Source: Candidatus Dormiibacterota bacterium
GTDB lineage: Bacteria > Chloroflexota > Dormibacteria > Aeolococcales > Bog-877
Length of the DNA stretch: 38,415 nucleotides
Direction of reading: 5' to 3'
NCBI GenBank assembly: GCA_027306885.1
Contig: DAHUYV010000075.1
Span: 1-38,415, forward strand
A program made the position numbers and the translations under genes. The first letter of the stretch is position 1. Each line of letters begins with the position of its first letter. The notes under the pieces were generated by a model that had not been told where the DNA came from, ran no database searches, and worked only from the letters and a program-made list of their open reading frames with translations. Positions 16,439-23,889 of the stretch are shown one piece after another.

Positions 16439-17709
16439 CCGCCCCCCATTCGGCGGGGGGGGAGCCGACCATCGCCTTCATCTCCCTGCACGCCTCCCCC
16501 CTGGCGCGCCTTGGCAACCGCGAGAACGGCGGCCTGAACGTGTACGTCCGGGCGGTCTGCGAGGAGCTGGGGGCGAGGGGGGTCCACACCGACGTCTTTG
16601 TCCGCAAGAGCGACCCGGACCAACCGGACGAGCAGGCGATGGGACCGCGCAGCCGGGTCATCGCCGTGGAGGCCGGCCCGCCGCGCCCGCTCGCCAAGCA
16701 CCAGCTCCCGCTCACCCGCCAGGAGTACCTGGAAGCGGTGCGGCGCTACACCCGGGGGGCGCGGCGCCGGTACATCGCGGTCCACAGCCACTACTGGCTG
16801 AGCGGGGAGGCGGGAGCGGCGCTCGCGGCGGACCTCGAGCTCCCCTGGCTGCACACCGCCCACACGCTGGCGGCGGTAAAGGGCGAGGCTGGGTTCGATG
16901 GCGACGGCCCCGAGCGGCTGCTGGCCGAGCGGCGCACCGTGGCCGCCGGCGCCCGGCTGGTGGTGAACACCGGCGGCGAGGCCCACGCCCTCCACCACCA
17001 CTACGGGGCGCGGCCCGGCCAGTGCGTGGTGGCCCCGCCGGGGGTCGACCTGGTCCGCTTCCAGCCCCGGAACGCCGAGCGGCTGCGCCGCCGGATGGGG
17101 CTGGACGGCTCCAAGGTGATCCTCTTCGCCGGTCGGCTGGAGCCGCTCAAGGGTCCGGACACGCTCCTCGACGCCTTCTCGGTGCTGAAGGGGCACCCCC
17201 AGCTCGGCGGCCGGACCAAGCTGCTGTTCGTCGGGGAGCTGAGCAGCGAGGGCGAGAGGGTGGGCCAGCGCCGGGAGATGCTGCAGCGGACCGAGGGGCT
17301 GGGGCTCACCGACGACGTGGCCTTTCTCGGGGCCCAGCCCCAGGAGCGGCTCGCCCTCCTGTACTGCCTGGCGGACCTGGTGGTGGTCCCGTCCCACACC
17401 GAGTCCTTCGGTCTGGTCGCGCTGGAGGCCCAGGCCTGCGGCACCCCGGTCGTGGCCTCGGCCGTGGGCGGGCTGCGCGAGGTGGTCGCCGACGGGCGGA
17501 CCGGGCATCTGGTGGACGGCCGGGATCCCCAGCAGTACGCGGCGGCGATGGCGAGAGTGCTCACCGCCGACCGGGCCGCCAACCGGGCGATGCGGCAGGC
17601 GGCTCGGCGCCGGGCCGAGCGCTTCACCTGGGAGCGCACCGTCGACGTCCTCCTGCCCGAGTACGGCCTGGCCCCGGCCTGGGCGGCGGTCGCCGGGCGC
17701 CAGGGCTGA
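16435..17709 (+). CDS. GT4-family glycosyltransferase (MshA/sucrose-phosphate-synthase-like)
   Basis: This 424-residue GT-B enzyme belongs to glycosyltransferase family 4. The N-terminus ISLHASPLARLGNRENGGLN carries the nucleotide-sugar loop typical of the MshA/sucrose-synthase group. The C-terminal EX7E motif is ESFGLVALEAQACGTPVV (Glu323, Glu331). LFAGRLEPLKGPDTLLDA is the donor-binding entry. MshA itself starts mycothiol synthesis, but no other mycothiol gene is in the window, so the substrate is open. The TTG start overlaps the FemAB-like stop. The gene converges on menA with a 4-base gap at a shared palindrome. Confidence 0.88.
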   Translation: MTAPHSAGGEPTIAFISLHASPLARLGNRENGGLNVYVRAVCEELGARGVHTDVFVRKSDPDQPDEQAMGPRSRVIAVEAGPPRPLAKHQLPLTRQEYLEAVRRYTRGARRRYIAVHSHYWLSGEAGAALAADLELPWLHTAHTLAAVKGEAGFDGDGPERLLAERRTVAAGARLVVNTGGEAHALHHHYGARPGQCVVAPPGVDLVRFQPRNAERLRRRMGLDGSKVILFAGRLEPLKGPDTLLDAFSVLKGHPQLGGRTKLLFVGELSSEGERVGQRREMLQRTEGLGLTDDVAFLGAQPQERLALLYCLADLVVVPSHTESFGLVALEAQACGTPVVASAVGGLREVVADGRTGHLVDGRDPQQYAAAMARVLTADRAANRAMRQAARRRAERFTWERTVDVLLPEYGLAPAWAAVAGRQG

Positions 17710-17720
17710 GCGCTCAGCCC
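17703..17720. terminator. Shared palindrome at convergent gene ends
   Basis: An 18-base perfect palindrome contains the TGA stop of the GT4 gene (17707-17709) and the stop of the menA-like gene on the other strand (17714-17716). It could act as a bidirectional terminator hairpin. No T-run follows on either side. Symmetry is partly forced because both stops are TGA. Confidence 0.4.
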
Positions 17721-18655
17721 ATCCAGAGCCCGACGGCGAGCAGGGTGCAGGCGAGGAGGAGCAGCCCCGCGGTCTGCTTCAGCCCCCGGATGAGGTCCTC
17801 GGGACGGCCCGAGCCGGAGTTGCGCACCGGCCCCTCCAGCAGCGGGACCGACACCCAGACCAGCAGCACCTCGGCCCGGGCCAGCGCCGGGATCGCCAGG
17901 ATGAGCGGCACCGCCATGGCGAGGCCCAGCAGCCCGAGGTAGAGGCGGCGGGCCCGGGCCCGGCCGAGCTGCACCGCCAGGGTCCGCTTTCCGGCCGCCC
18001 GGTCGGTGTCGATGTCCCGGATGTTGTTGATCAGCAGCACCGCCGCGGCCAGGGCGCCGGGGAGGATGGCTGCGAACGGCGCGGCCAGCGGCACCCTCCC
18101 GCTCTCCACGAACACGGTGCCGCAGGTGGCCACCTCCCCGAAGAAGAGGAAGACCGCCAGCTCGCCGTAGCCGCGGTAGCCATACGGGAAGGGCCCGCCG
18201 GTGTACCCGGCGGCGGCGAGGATGCAGACCGCGCCGGCGGGGATGAGCCACCAGGAGGAGATGGAGGCCAGCCAGATCCCGAGGGCCGCGGCGAGCGAGA
18301 AGGAGGCCGTCGCCGCCAGGAGGACCGAGCGGGGCGAGACCACCCCGGAGCCGGACGCCCGCTGGGGCCCCACCCGGCTGGCGTCGTCCGCCCCGCGCCG
18401 GTGGTCGGAGTAGTCGTTGGCGTAGTTCACCCCGAACTGAAGGGCCACCGCCACCCCCAGCGCCCCGAGGCTCGGCGCCAGCCCCGACCGGCCCAGGCGG
18501 GCCGCCAGTCCGATGCCCACCAGCACCGGCGCCACCGACGCCGCGAGCGTGGCGGGCCGGCTCGCGTGCCACCACACCACCCGGGCGGCGGGCGGCCCGG
18601 GGGCCAGGGTGCCCGGCTCCCCCGTCCCCGACCCAGCGGCCCCGGACCGGCTCAA
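17714..18655 (-). CDS. menA: MenA-like 1,4-dihydroxy-2-naphthoate polyprenyltransferase (UbiA family)
   Basis: MenA prenylates dihydroxynaphthoate in menaquinone synthesis at the membrane. The 313-residue protein has about eight hydrophobic spans. The first Asp-rich motif is NYANDYSDHRRGAD (Asn80, Asp81, Asp84), and the second is NNIRDIDTDRAAGKR. The phrase YTGGPFPYGYRGYGE is typical of MenA rather than other UbiA enzymes. The start is a TTG overlapping the upstream lipoprotein stop as TTGA. No other menaquinone gene is in the window. Confidence 0.9.
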   Translation of the reverse strand: MSRSGAAGSGTGEPGTLAPGPPAARVVWWHASRPATLAASVAPVLVGIGLAARLGRSGLAPSLGALGVAVALQFGVNYANDYSDHRRGADDASRVGPQRASGSGVVSPRSVLLAATASFSLAAALGIWLASISSWWLIPAGAVCILAAAGYTGGPFPYGYRGYGELAVFLFFGEVATCGTVFVESGRVPLAAPFAAILPGALAAAVLLINNIRDIDTDRAAGKRTLAVQLGRARARRLYLGLLGLAMAVPLILAIPALARAEVLLVWVSVPLLEGPVRNSGSGRPEDLIRGLKQTAGLLLLACTLLAVGLWMG

Positions 18656-20376
18656 CCCCCCTCCCCGATGAAGACCGGCGGCCCCGCGTCGAGCGGGGTC
18701 GCCGGCCCGAAGCTGGTGAGCGCCGTGACCGAGGTGGCGCTGGTGTTGGCGAGGAAGAGCTGCAGGTAGCCGCCCGCCCGCCGAGTGAACGCCAGCTGGC
18801 GGCCCGCCGGCGCGACCGCGAAATCCTGCGGGTAGGAGCCGTCCACGGGCCCCACCAGCGGGGATATCGCCCCTCCCGTCACCGCCAGCGAGGCGAGCTC
18901 ACCCGACGGCTCGCGGATCAGGAGGGTGGAGGAGTTGAGGAAGGCCAGGGGGATCCCCCCCTGGTGGGTGAGCTCGGTGAACGGCGTCGCGCCCGCGCTC
19001 GGGCTGTACAGCCAGACCGCGGGCGCCGTGCCGCTGCCGACGGAGAAGGCGAGGGCGTCGCCCTGCGGGCTCCACACCGGGGACCCCGAAGCCGCCGTCA
19101 CCGTCGAGGTCGGGGACAGGTAGGTGACCGCGCTGAGCGACGGGCTGAGCAGGGCGATCCGGGCGGGGGAGCCGGTGGTCCCGGCGACCGCCGCCAGCAC
19201 CTCCCCGTCGGACCTCCATCCCACCGGACCGCCGAGCGTCGCCGAGGCCGACAGGGTGACCGTCTGGTTGGTGGCGAGGGTGTAGACGCGCAGCGACCCC
19301 TGGGCGAGGAAGGCCAGCTCCTGGCTGTTGGGAGACCAGGCCACCAGGGTGCTGCCGGTGCTCCCCAGCACCGAGGCGGTCTTGCCGGTGGAGAGATCCA
19401 AGACCTTGAGCGAGTGACCGCCGGCCAGCTCGGTTGCCAGGTACTGGCCGTTCGGCGAGCCCGCCGCCAGGCTGTAGCTCTGCCCGGCCGGCGCGGTGGC
19501 CAGCAGGCGAAGGCCGGCCGGATCCCCCGTCTGCTCGGGGGTGGCGCTGGCGAATACCGAGGTGTAGCCACCCGTGGTCGGCCCCGCCGGGAACTCGAGG
19601 CCGGGCACCGAACCCCGGGGGGAGACGGCGAACTTGAACCGGGCGGCCGCCTGAAGGTGGTTGCCGTCCACGTCCAGCGCCGCCCGGGTGACCGAGACGG
19701 TGTAGGTGGTCCCGGGCAGGAGGGGGCGCGCCGGCTCGATGAGGAAGCGGCCCGGCACGGTGGGGTTGGCCGCGATCTGGTATCCGCCGGGCGGCGCCGG
19801 CGTCATGGTCACGGCTGCGGCCACCGCCTTGAGCTCCATCGCCCGATCGAAGTTGAGCGCCGGGGCCTGGTCGGGGCCGAGCGTCCCTCCGGAGGCGGGG
19901 AAGGTGGAGGAGAGCGAGGGGCCCCCCTCGGTCGAGAATCCCCAGGAGTGGGCCAGCGAGTTGACCACCCCGGACGCGGAGCGGATGCCACCGGCGACGT
20001 CGACGCGATAGGTGGTGACCACGGCGAGGGGATGTGCCGGGTGGAACAGCTTCATCACCCGGCTGCCGTCGCTCCATCTGAAGTAGCAGCCGGTGGGCCG
20101 CCCGATCGCGGCCAGGTGGATGTCGCAACCCGGGGGAGGCTTGCCGCGGCGGCTGCGAATCGTGAGGCGGCTCTCCACCGACCCGTGGTTCATCGGCACG
20201 CTGAAGGTGATGGTGAAGACGATGTTGGTGGGGGTGCCTCCCTGGCTGGGCGCCGGCTTCACCGCGGTGATCTGCGGCGGGGCGACCGGGCCGCAGGCGG
20301 AGAGGACCGGGCCGAGGGCAACCGCCGCCGCGAGCGGCACCAGGAGAGCCCACCAGCGAGGTGGCGCAGCGGTCAG
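18652..20376 (-). CDS. Lipoprotein with Ig-like domains and a beta-propeller
   Basis: This is an exported lipoprotein of about 574 residues. The N-terminus is a good signal peptide with lipobox VLSAC. Two SbsA-like Ig domains follow (beginning at about residues 35 and 150). A propeller of PD40/WD40-like repeats fills the C-terminal half; repeats include SLAAGSPNGQYLATEL, LVAWSPNSQELAFLA and PVWSPQGDALAFSV. The likely start is a CTG at 20376 overlapping the preceding stop as CTGA, with GGAG five bases upstream. A GTG at 20457 would add 27 residues inside the DUF4388 gene. The function is unknown; the menA-like gene is coupled downstream. Confidence 0.8.
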   Translation of the reverse strand: MTAAPPRWWALLVPLAAAVALGPVLSACGPVAPPQITAVKPAPSQGGTPTNIVFTITFSVPMNHGSVESRLTIRSRRGKPPPGCDIHLAAIGRPTGCYFRWSDGSRVMKLFHPAHPLAVVTTYRVDVAGGIRSASGVVNSLAHSWGFSTEGGPSLSSTFPASGGTLGPDQAPALNFDRAMELKAVAAAVTMTPAPPGGYQIAANPTVPGRFLIEPARPLLPGTTYTVSVTRAALDVDGNHLQAAARFKFAVSPRGSVPGLEFPAGPTTGGYTSVFASATPEQTGDPAGLRLLATAPAGQSYSLAAGSPNGQYLATELAGGHSLKVLDLSTGKTASVLGSTGSTLVAWSPNSQELAFLAQGSLRVYTLATNQTVTLSASATLGGPVGWRSDGEVLAAVAGTTGSPARIALLSPSLSAVTYLSPTSTVTAASGSPVWSPQGDALAFSVGSGTAPAVWLYSPSAGATPFTELTHQGGIPLAFLNSSTLLIREPSGELASLAVTGGAISPLVGPVDGSYPQDFAVAPAGRQLAFTRRAGGYLQLFLANTSATSVTALTSFGPATPLDAGPPVFIGEGG

Positions 20377-21623
20377 CCGATCTCCGCCAAATCGATGCTC
20401 GGGGTCGCCTGCCCGGGGGAGGCCACCACGTCGATCCGGGCCTCCCGCTCCGCGCACGCCGCGGCCGCCACCTGCGGTCCCTCCGAGAGCTCGGCGGCCG
20501 AGCTGCTGTAGCTGCCGCGGGGGGTTCCCTCGCCGAGGAGCGCCACCGCCACCTGGTCGCCGTGGCTGACGAGGATCCCACCGCTGATCCGCTGCTCGGC
20601 GATGTACTCGATCAGCGCCTCGAAGTCCAGGATCCGCGCCGGCAGGTTGACGAAGACGGTGGTGGCGACGATCAGCGGCGCCACCGCGGCCACCAGGTCA
20701 GCGGGGAGTTCGATCGCGTCGATCAGCCCCTGGCCCCGGCCCACCTGCGCCACCAGCTCCTGGATGGCCGGCTTGCCCCGCCGGTAGTTGCCGTCGCTGC
20801 GCTGCTGCCCCTGCAGCACCTCGCCCTCGCGGAAGAGGATGTCGCCGCGGCGCTGCCGATCGGTCTCGCCCAGCACCGCCACATATCCGGAGAACCCGTC
20901 CTGGCTGAGGGTCTTGAGGAGCATCGGGAAGTTGACGAAGGAGGCCTTCAAGCCGGCGTGCAGCGCCGGCCCGCTGGGCATCGGCACCAGCACCGAGAGC
21001 TGGGCCCGGGTGGCCCCCGCCGGCGGCTTGGGGGCCGGGGTCAGGGTCGGCGCCGACGGCGGACGCGGGACCGCTCGAGCCGGGGCCTGGGGGGCGGCGG
21101 GGCGGGCCGCCGCCGGGGCAGGGGCAGGGGCCGGGGCCGACGGACGGGCGGCCGGGACGTACTGCGCCGGCGGCGGGGGCGCCCGGAAGGGCTGGATGTC
21201 AGCCACCTCCTCATCCCCATCGGCGCCGCCGCCCGCCCAGCTGTCCGTCGCCGGGGACACCGGGCTCGCCACCAGTCCGGGCGAGCCGGCAAGCATCTCC
21301 ACGGTCGCCGACCGGACCGGGCTGGCGCCGCGCTCCCACTGCCGGAGCAGGTCGTCGGTGGAGCTGTTGATGGTCTCCTCCGGAGGCAGCTTGGCCCTTG
21401 GGTTGAAGTTGTAGGTGCCGGTGGTCCAGGTGAGCGCCGACATCACCGCGTCCTCGCCCTCCCCCCCATCGCCGGTGGCGTGGAAAAGGTGGCCGAAGAG
21501 GAAGTGAAGCGCGCACGCGCGGCTCCCGCTCTCCAGAGTGAGGGTCCCGGTTGCCCGGTCCTGCTGCATCGTCTGGAGCAGTTCGGCCACCGTGGCCGGC
21601 CCTATGCTGCCCTGGTTCTGCAA
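20373..21623 (-). CDS. DUF4388-domain protein
   Basis: This is a roughly 416-residue cytoplasmic protein. The N-terminal domain fits DUF4388 (PATVAELLQTMQQDRATGTLTL and ALHFLFGHLFHATGDGGEGE). DUF4388 is found in signalling-type proteins of several phyla, function unclear. A Pro/Ala-rich linker (about residues 150-210) leads to a second alpha/beta region, whose start ASFVNFPMLLKTLSQDGFSGYVAV resembles another DUF4388-like repeat. The TTG at 21623 is chosen because GAGGAG lies upstream and it begins the domain; an in-frame GTG at 21695 precedes the predicted transcription start. A lipoprotein gene and menA follow as a coupled set. Confidence 0.7.
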   Translation of the reverse strand: MQNQGSIGPATVAELLQTMQQDRATGTLTLESGSRACALHFLFGHLFHATGDGGEGEDAVMSALTWTTGTYNFNPRAKLPPEETINSSTDDLLRQWERGASPVRSATVEMLAGSPGLVASPVSPATDSWAGGGADGDEEVADIQPFRAPPPPAQYVPAARPSAPAPAPAPAAARPAAPQAPARAVPRPPSAPTLTPAPKPPAGATRAQLSVLVPMPSGPALHAGLKASFVNFPMLLKTLSQDGFSGYVAVLGETDRQRRGDILFREGEVLQGQQRSDGNYRRGKPAIQELVAQVGRGQGLIDAIELPADLVAAVAPLIVATTVFVNLPARILDFEALIEYIAEQRISGGILVSHGDQVAVALLGEGTPRGSYSSSAAELSEGPQVAAAACAEREARIDVVASPGQATPSIDLAEIG

Positions 21624-21643
21624 GTTGTGGAAAGTCTCCTCAC

Positions 21644-21678
21644 GGTCTGCAACGGCAGACCGACCCTCCCCGGTCGGT
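21644..21678 (-). promoter_or_regulatory. Two overlapping hairpins in the DUF4388 5' leader
   Basis: On the minus strand the leader carries a 7-bp hairpin with a 6-base loop (21659-21678), then a second 7-bp hairpin with a 4-base loop (21644-21661). They share three bases, so both cannot be complete at once. The second ends just before GAGGAG, the ribosome site of the gene. A switch in translation is conceivable but not proven. Confidence 0.45.
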
Positions 21679-21685
21679 CGGCGCG

Positions 21686-21691
21686 ATACTA
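21686..21691 (-). promoter_or_regulatory. -10 element for the DUF4388 operon
   Basis: Read on the minus strand this is TAGTAT, five of six bases matching TATAAT. It predicts a start near 21679, exactly at the foot of the first leader hairpin. No -35 is obvious. Confidence 0.45.
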
Positions 21692-21750
21692 GCACAGGCG
21701 GGCCGCACTTCCGGGTTGGCCCCTCGGCTCGAAGGACGGCCCCTGCCAGA

Positions 21751-22761
21751 ATGGTCCGCCTGATGTCAGACCCCCCAGCCGCCCGGGAATGGGACCGGAT
21801 GCTGCTCTCGGCCCCGGTGCCCAGCCTGCTCCAGACTCACGGCTGGGGAGAGGTCCAGGCCGGTGCGGGCTGGAGGGTGCACCGGCTGCTGGTTGAGCTC
21901 GGGTCGGGGCAGCTGCCGGTCACCGCACTGGTCGGGCCCCGGGGCTTCCCCGGCGCCACCCGGGTGTACGTCCCAAGAGGGCCCGCCTGCCTGCCCGCGG
22001 ACGGGGAGGCCTTTGCGGCGGTGACCCGCTCCCTCGTCCAGCTGGGTCGGCGGCAGCGTGCGCTGGCGATCGAGGTGGAGCCGCCCTGGCCGGCGGAGGA
22101 AGTGCCCGTGGGCCACCCCCTGCGCGCCTGGGCCACGATCCCCGCCCGCCAGCCGCTGGCCTCGGTGGTCGTCGACCTGCGTCCGCCCCCGGAGGTGATC
22201 CTGGCCTCGTTCCATCCCAAGACCAGGTACAACGTGCGCCTCGCCGAGCGGCGGGGGACGGCGGTCCGGCAGGGCAGCGCCGAGGAGCTGTCGCAGTGCC
22301 TGCGGGCCACCGAGGGGCGGCAGGGAATCAACCTGCCCTCGCGGCAGCACCTGGAGCTGGTGCTGGAGAACCTCGGGCGGTCGGCCGCGGTGATGGTCGC
22401 CGAGGTGGAGGGCGAGGTGGCCGCCGGGATCCTGGTGGCGCGCTGTGGCGGGGAGCTCGTGTACCTATATGGAGGCGGCACCGGCCGGCACCGGGAGGCG
22501 ATGCCCAGCTACCTGCTGCATTGGCGCGCGATGATTGAGGCACGCGAGGAGGGCTGCACCGACTATGACCTGTGGGGGATCCCCGAGGATGACCGTCCCG
22601 ACCACCCGTGGCATGGGCTCGCCCAGTTCAAGCGAGGCTTCAACGGGCGGCGGGTCCGCTACCTCGGCTGTCGGCGGCTGCCACTGGTCCCAGGAGGCGG
22701 CGGCGTCTTGACCGCCGCCGAGAGGGCGCGCCGCTTGGCTCGGCGCTGGAGCCGGGGGTGA
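21751..22761 (+). CDS. FemAB-like peptidyl/aminoacyl transferase
   Basis: This is a 336-residue protein of the FemAB/lipid II:glycine transferase type, a double-GNAT fold that adds amino acids to peptidoglycan precursors. Characteristic phrases are SLLQTHGWGEVQ near the N-terminus, FHPKTRYNVRLAERRG in the middle, and the C-terminal LVYLYGGGTGRHREAMPSYLLHWRAM and YDLWGIPEDD. FKRGFNGRRVRYLG near the end is also typical. ATG 21751 is used; ATG 21763 is equally plausible. The stop overlaps the next gene as GTGA. The gene is divergent from the DUF4388 operon. Confidence 0.87.
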   Translation: MVRLMSDPPAAREWDRMLLSAPVPSLLQTHGWGEVQAGAGWRVHRLLVELGSGQLPVTALVGPRGFPGATRVYVPRGPACLPADGEAFAAVTRSLVQLGRRQRALAIEVEPPWPAEEVPVGHPLRAWATIPARQPLASVVVDLRPPPEVILASFHPKTRYNVRLAERRGTAVRQGSAEELSQCLRATEGRQGINLPSRQHLELVLENLGRSAAVMVAEVEGEVAAGILVARCGGELVYLYGGGTGRHREAMPSYLLHWRAMIEAREEGCTDYDLWGIPEDDRPDHPWHGLAQFKRGFNGRRVRYLGCRRLPLVPGGGGVLTAAERARRLARRWSRG

Positions 22762-23396
22762 ACGCCAAGGGCCCGCAGCCGGCCGATGAGGACGCCTACT
22801 ACTTCCCGGTGTACGAGGAGTTGGCGTCAGACCTCCTGGAGGGGCTGGAGCGGGCGGGATTGGTGGTCGAGGACATCAACCACGAGGTCGAGCCCAGCTC
22901 CGGGGACCGGACGTTCCATTGCAGCGTCCACCCGGAGGCGGCCGAGTTCCCACCGCGCTACCAGGCCTCCATCCACTTTCACTGGGACGCCCTCCTCACC
23001 TACCTCAGCACCTACGGGCCGGGCAGTGAGTGCGACCTGTATCACGAGCCCGGGGAGCCGTGCAGCCATCGGGAGGGGCGGCCGCACCCGGGAGTAGACG
23101 TGGTGGTGGAGTACGACCTCGGGGACGGGGGGTATCAGCTCGCCGAGTTGGGCGAGGTGTCGGCGTGGTTCGCCACCGTCGAGGACTTGCTGTCCCGGGT
23201 GCTGCCCGACCAGGACGCCCGGGTGGTCCACCTCCACCTCGGCTTCAGGGAGGGGGCGACCTGGGTCGAGAAGTTCACCGCCGAGCAGAGCTGGTACCTC
23301 GACCTCAGTGAGCCTCAGGACCTGGAACCGATCTGCTCCATGGTGGCCGCCACCCTCCGCGCCACCCCGGCGCTGGCCGACCGCCTCCCGCTCTGA
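22758..23396 (+). CDS. Uncharacterised acidic protein coupled to the FemAB-like gene
   Basis: This 212-residue protein is strongly acidic (many Asp and Glu) and I do not recognise its family. It has no signal peptide or membrane span. It contains His/Trp-rich patches (ASIHFHWDALLTYL, HLHLGFREGATWVEKF) and ends in a short helical tail. The GTG start overlaps the FemAB-like stop by 4 bases, so the two are co-translated and may act together. Its stop is one base from the convergent folK stop. It could be a partner protein or regulator; no function is assigned. Confidence 0.75.
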   Translation: MNAKGPQPADEDAYYFPVYEELASDLLEGLERAGLVVEDINHEVEPSSGDRTFHCSVHPEAAEFPPRYQASIHFHWDALLTYLSTYGPGSECDLYHEPGEPCSHREGRPHPGVDVVVEYDLGDGGYQLAELGEVSAWFATVEDLLSRVLPDQDARVVHLHLGFREGATWVEKFTAEQSWYLDLSEPQDLEPICSMVAATLRATPALADRLPL

Positions 23397-23397
23397 C

Positions 23398-23889
23398 TCA
23401 GGGCCACCACTCCGGCGGGAGCCGCGCTCGGGCCAGCTCGGCCACTGTCGGCCCGCCGGGCAGGGGGCGCCACAGGGGAACCAGGCGGGAGGCGCCGGAG
23501 AGAAGGTAGGGCCGGGTCCCGAGGGCGGGGTGGGGCAGGACCAGGCGAGAGTCCGAGCTGACCACGCCCTCCACCAGGACCACGTCCACGTCCAGCTCCC
23601 TCGGGCCCTTGGGCACCCAGCGGCGCCGTGGCCCCTCGCACCGCTGGGCCGCCTCCAGCCACCCTCCATCCTCGATCGCCGCCTCCACCAGGAGCAGCTG
23701 GTTCAGGAAGTCAGGCTGGGGGGGGGCGTCGACGGGGCGGGTGTTCCAGCGCTCGGTCGCGGCCCGGACCATGACCCCGACCTCGGCCAGCCGGGTGAGC
23801 GCCAGATCCAGGTGGTGCTCCCGCGGCGGGAGGTTGGAGCCGAGCGCCAGGACCGCTCGGTGGGTGTCCCCAGGGGCCATCACGCTCAA
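23398..23889 (-). CDS. folK: 2-amino-4-hydroxy-6-hydroxymethyldihydropteridine pyrophosphokinase
   Basis: FolK transfers pyrophosphate from ATP to hydroxymethyl-dihydropterin, the step before FolP in folate synthesis. The 163-residue protein shows the family motifs ALGSNLPPREHHLDLAL, WNTRPVDAPPQPDFLNQ, RRWVPKGPRELDVDVVLV and LPHPALGTRPYLL. Length is normal. The start may be the TTG at 23889 overlapping the folP stop as TTGA, the GTG at 23883 or the ATG at 23880; a GGAGG lies upstream. No folB gene sits between folP and folK. Confidence 0.95.
   Translation of the reverse strand: MSVMAPGDTHRAVLALGSNLPPREHHLDLALTRLAEVGVMVRAATERWNTRPVDAPPQPDFLNQLLLVEAAIEDGGWLEAAQRCEGPRRRWVPKGPRELDVDVVLVEGVVSSDSRLVLPHPALGTRPYLLSGASRLVPLWRPLPGGPTVAELARARLPPEWWP

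Noticed and set aside
16435-17709. Assignment of the GT4 gene as mshA
   Set aside because: The N-terminal motif fits, but no mycothiol genes are present and GT4 enzymes share this motif widely.
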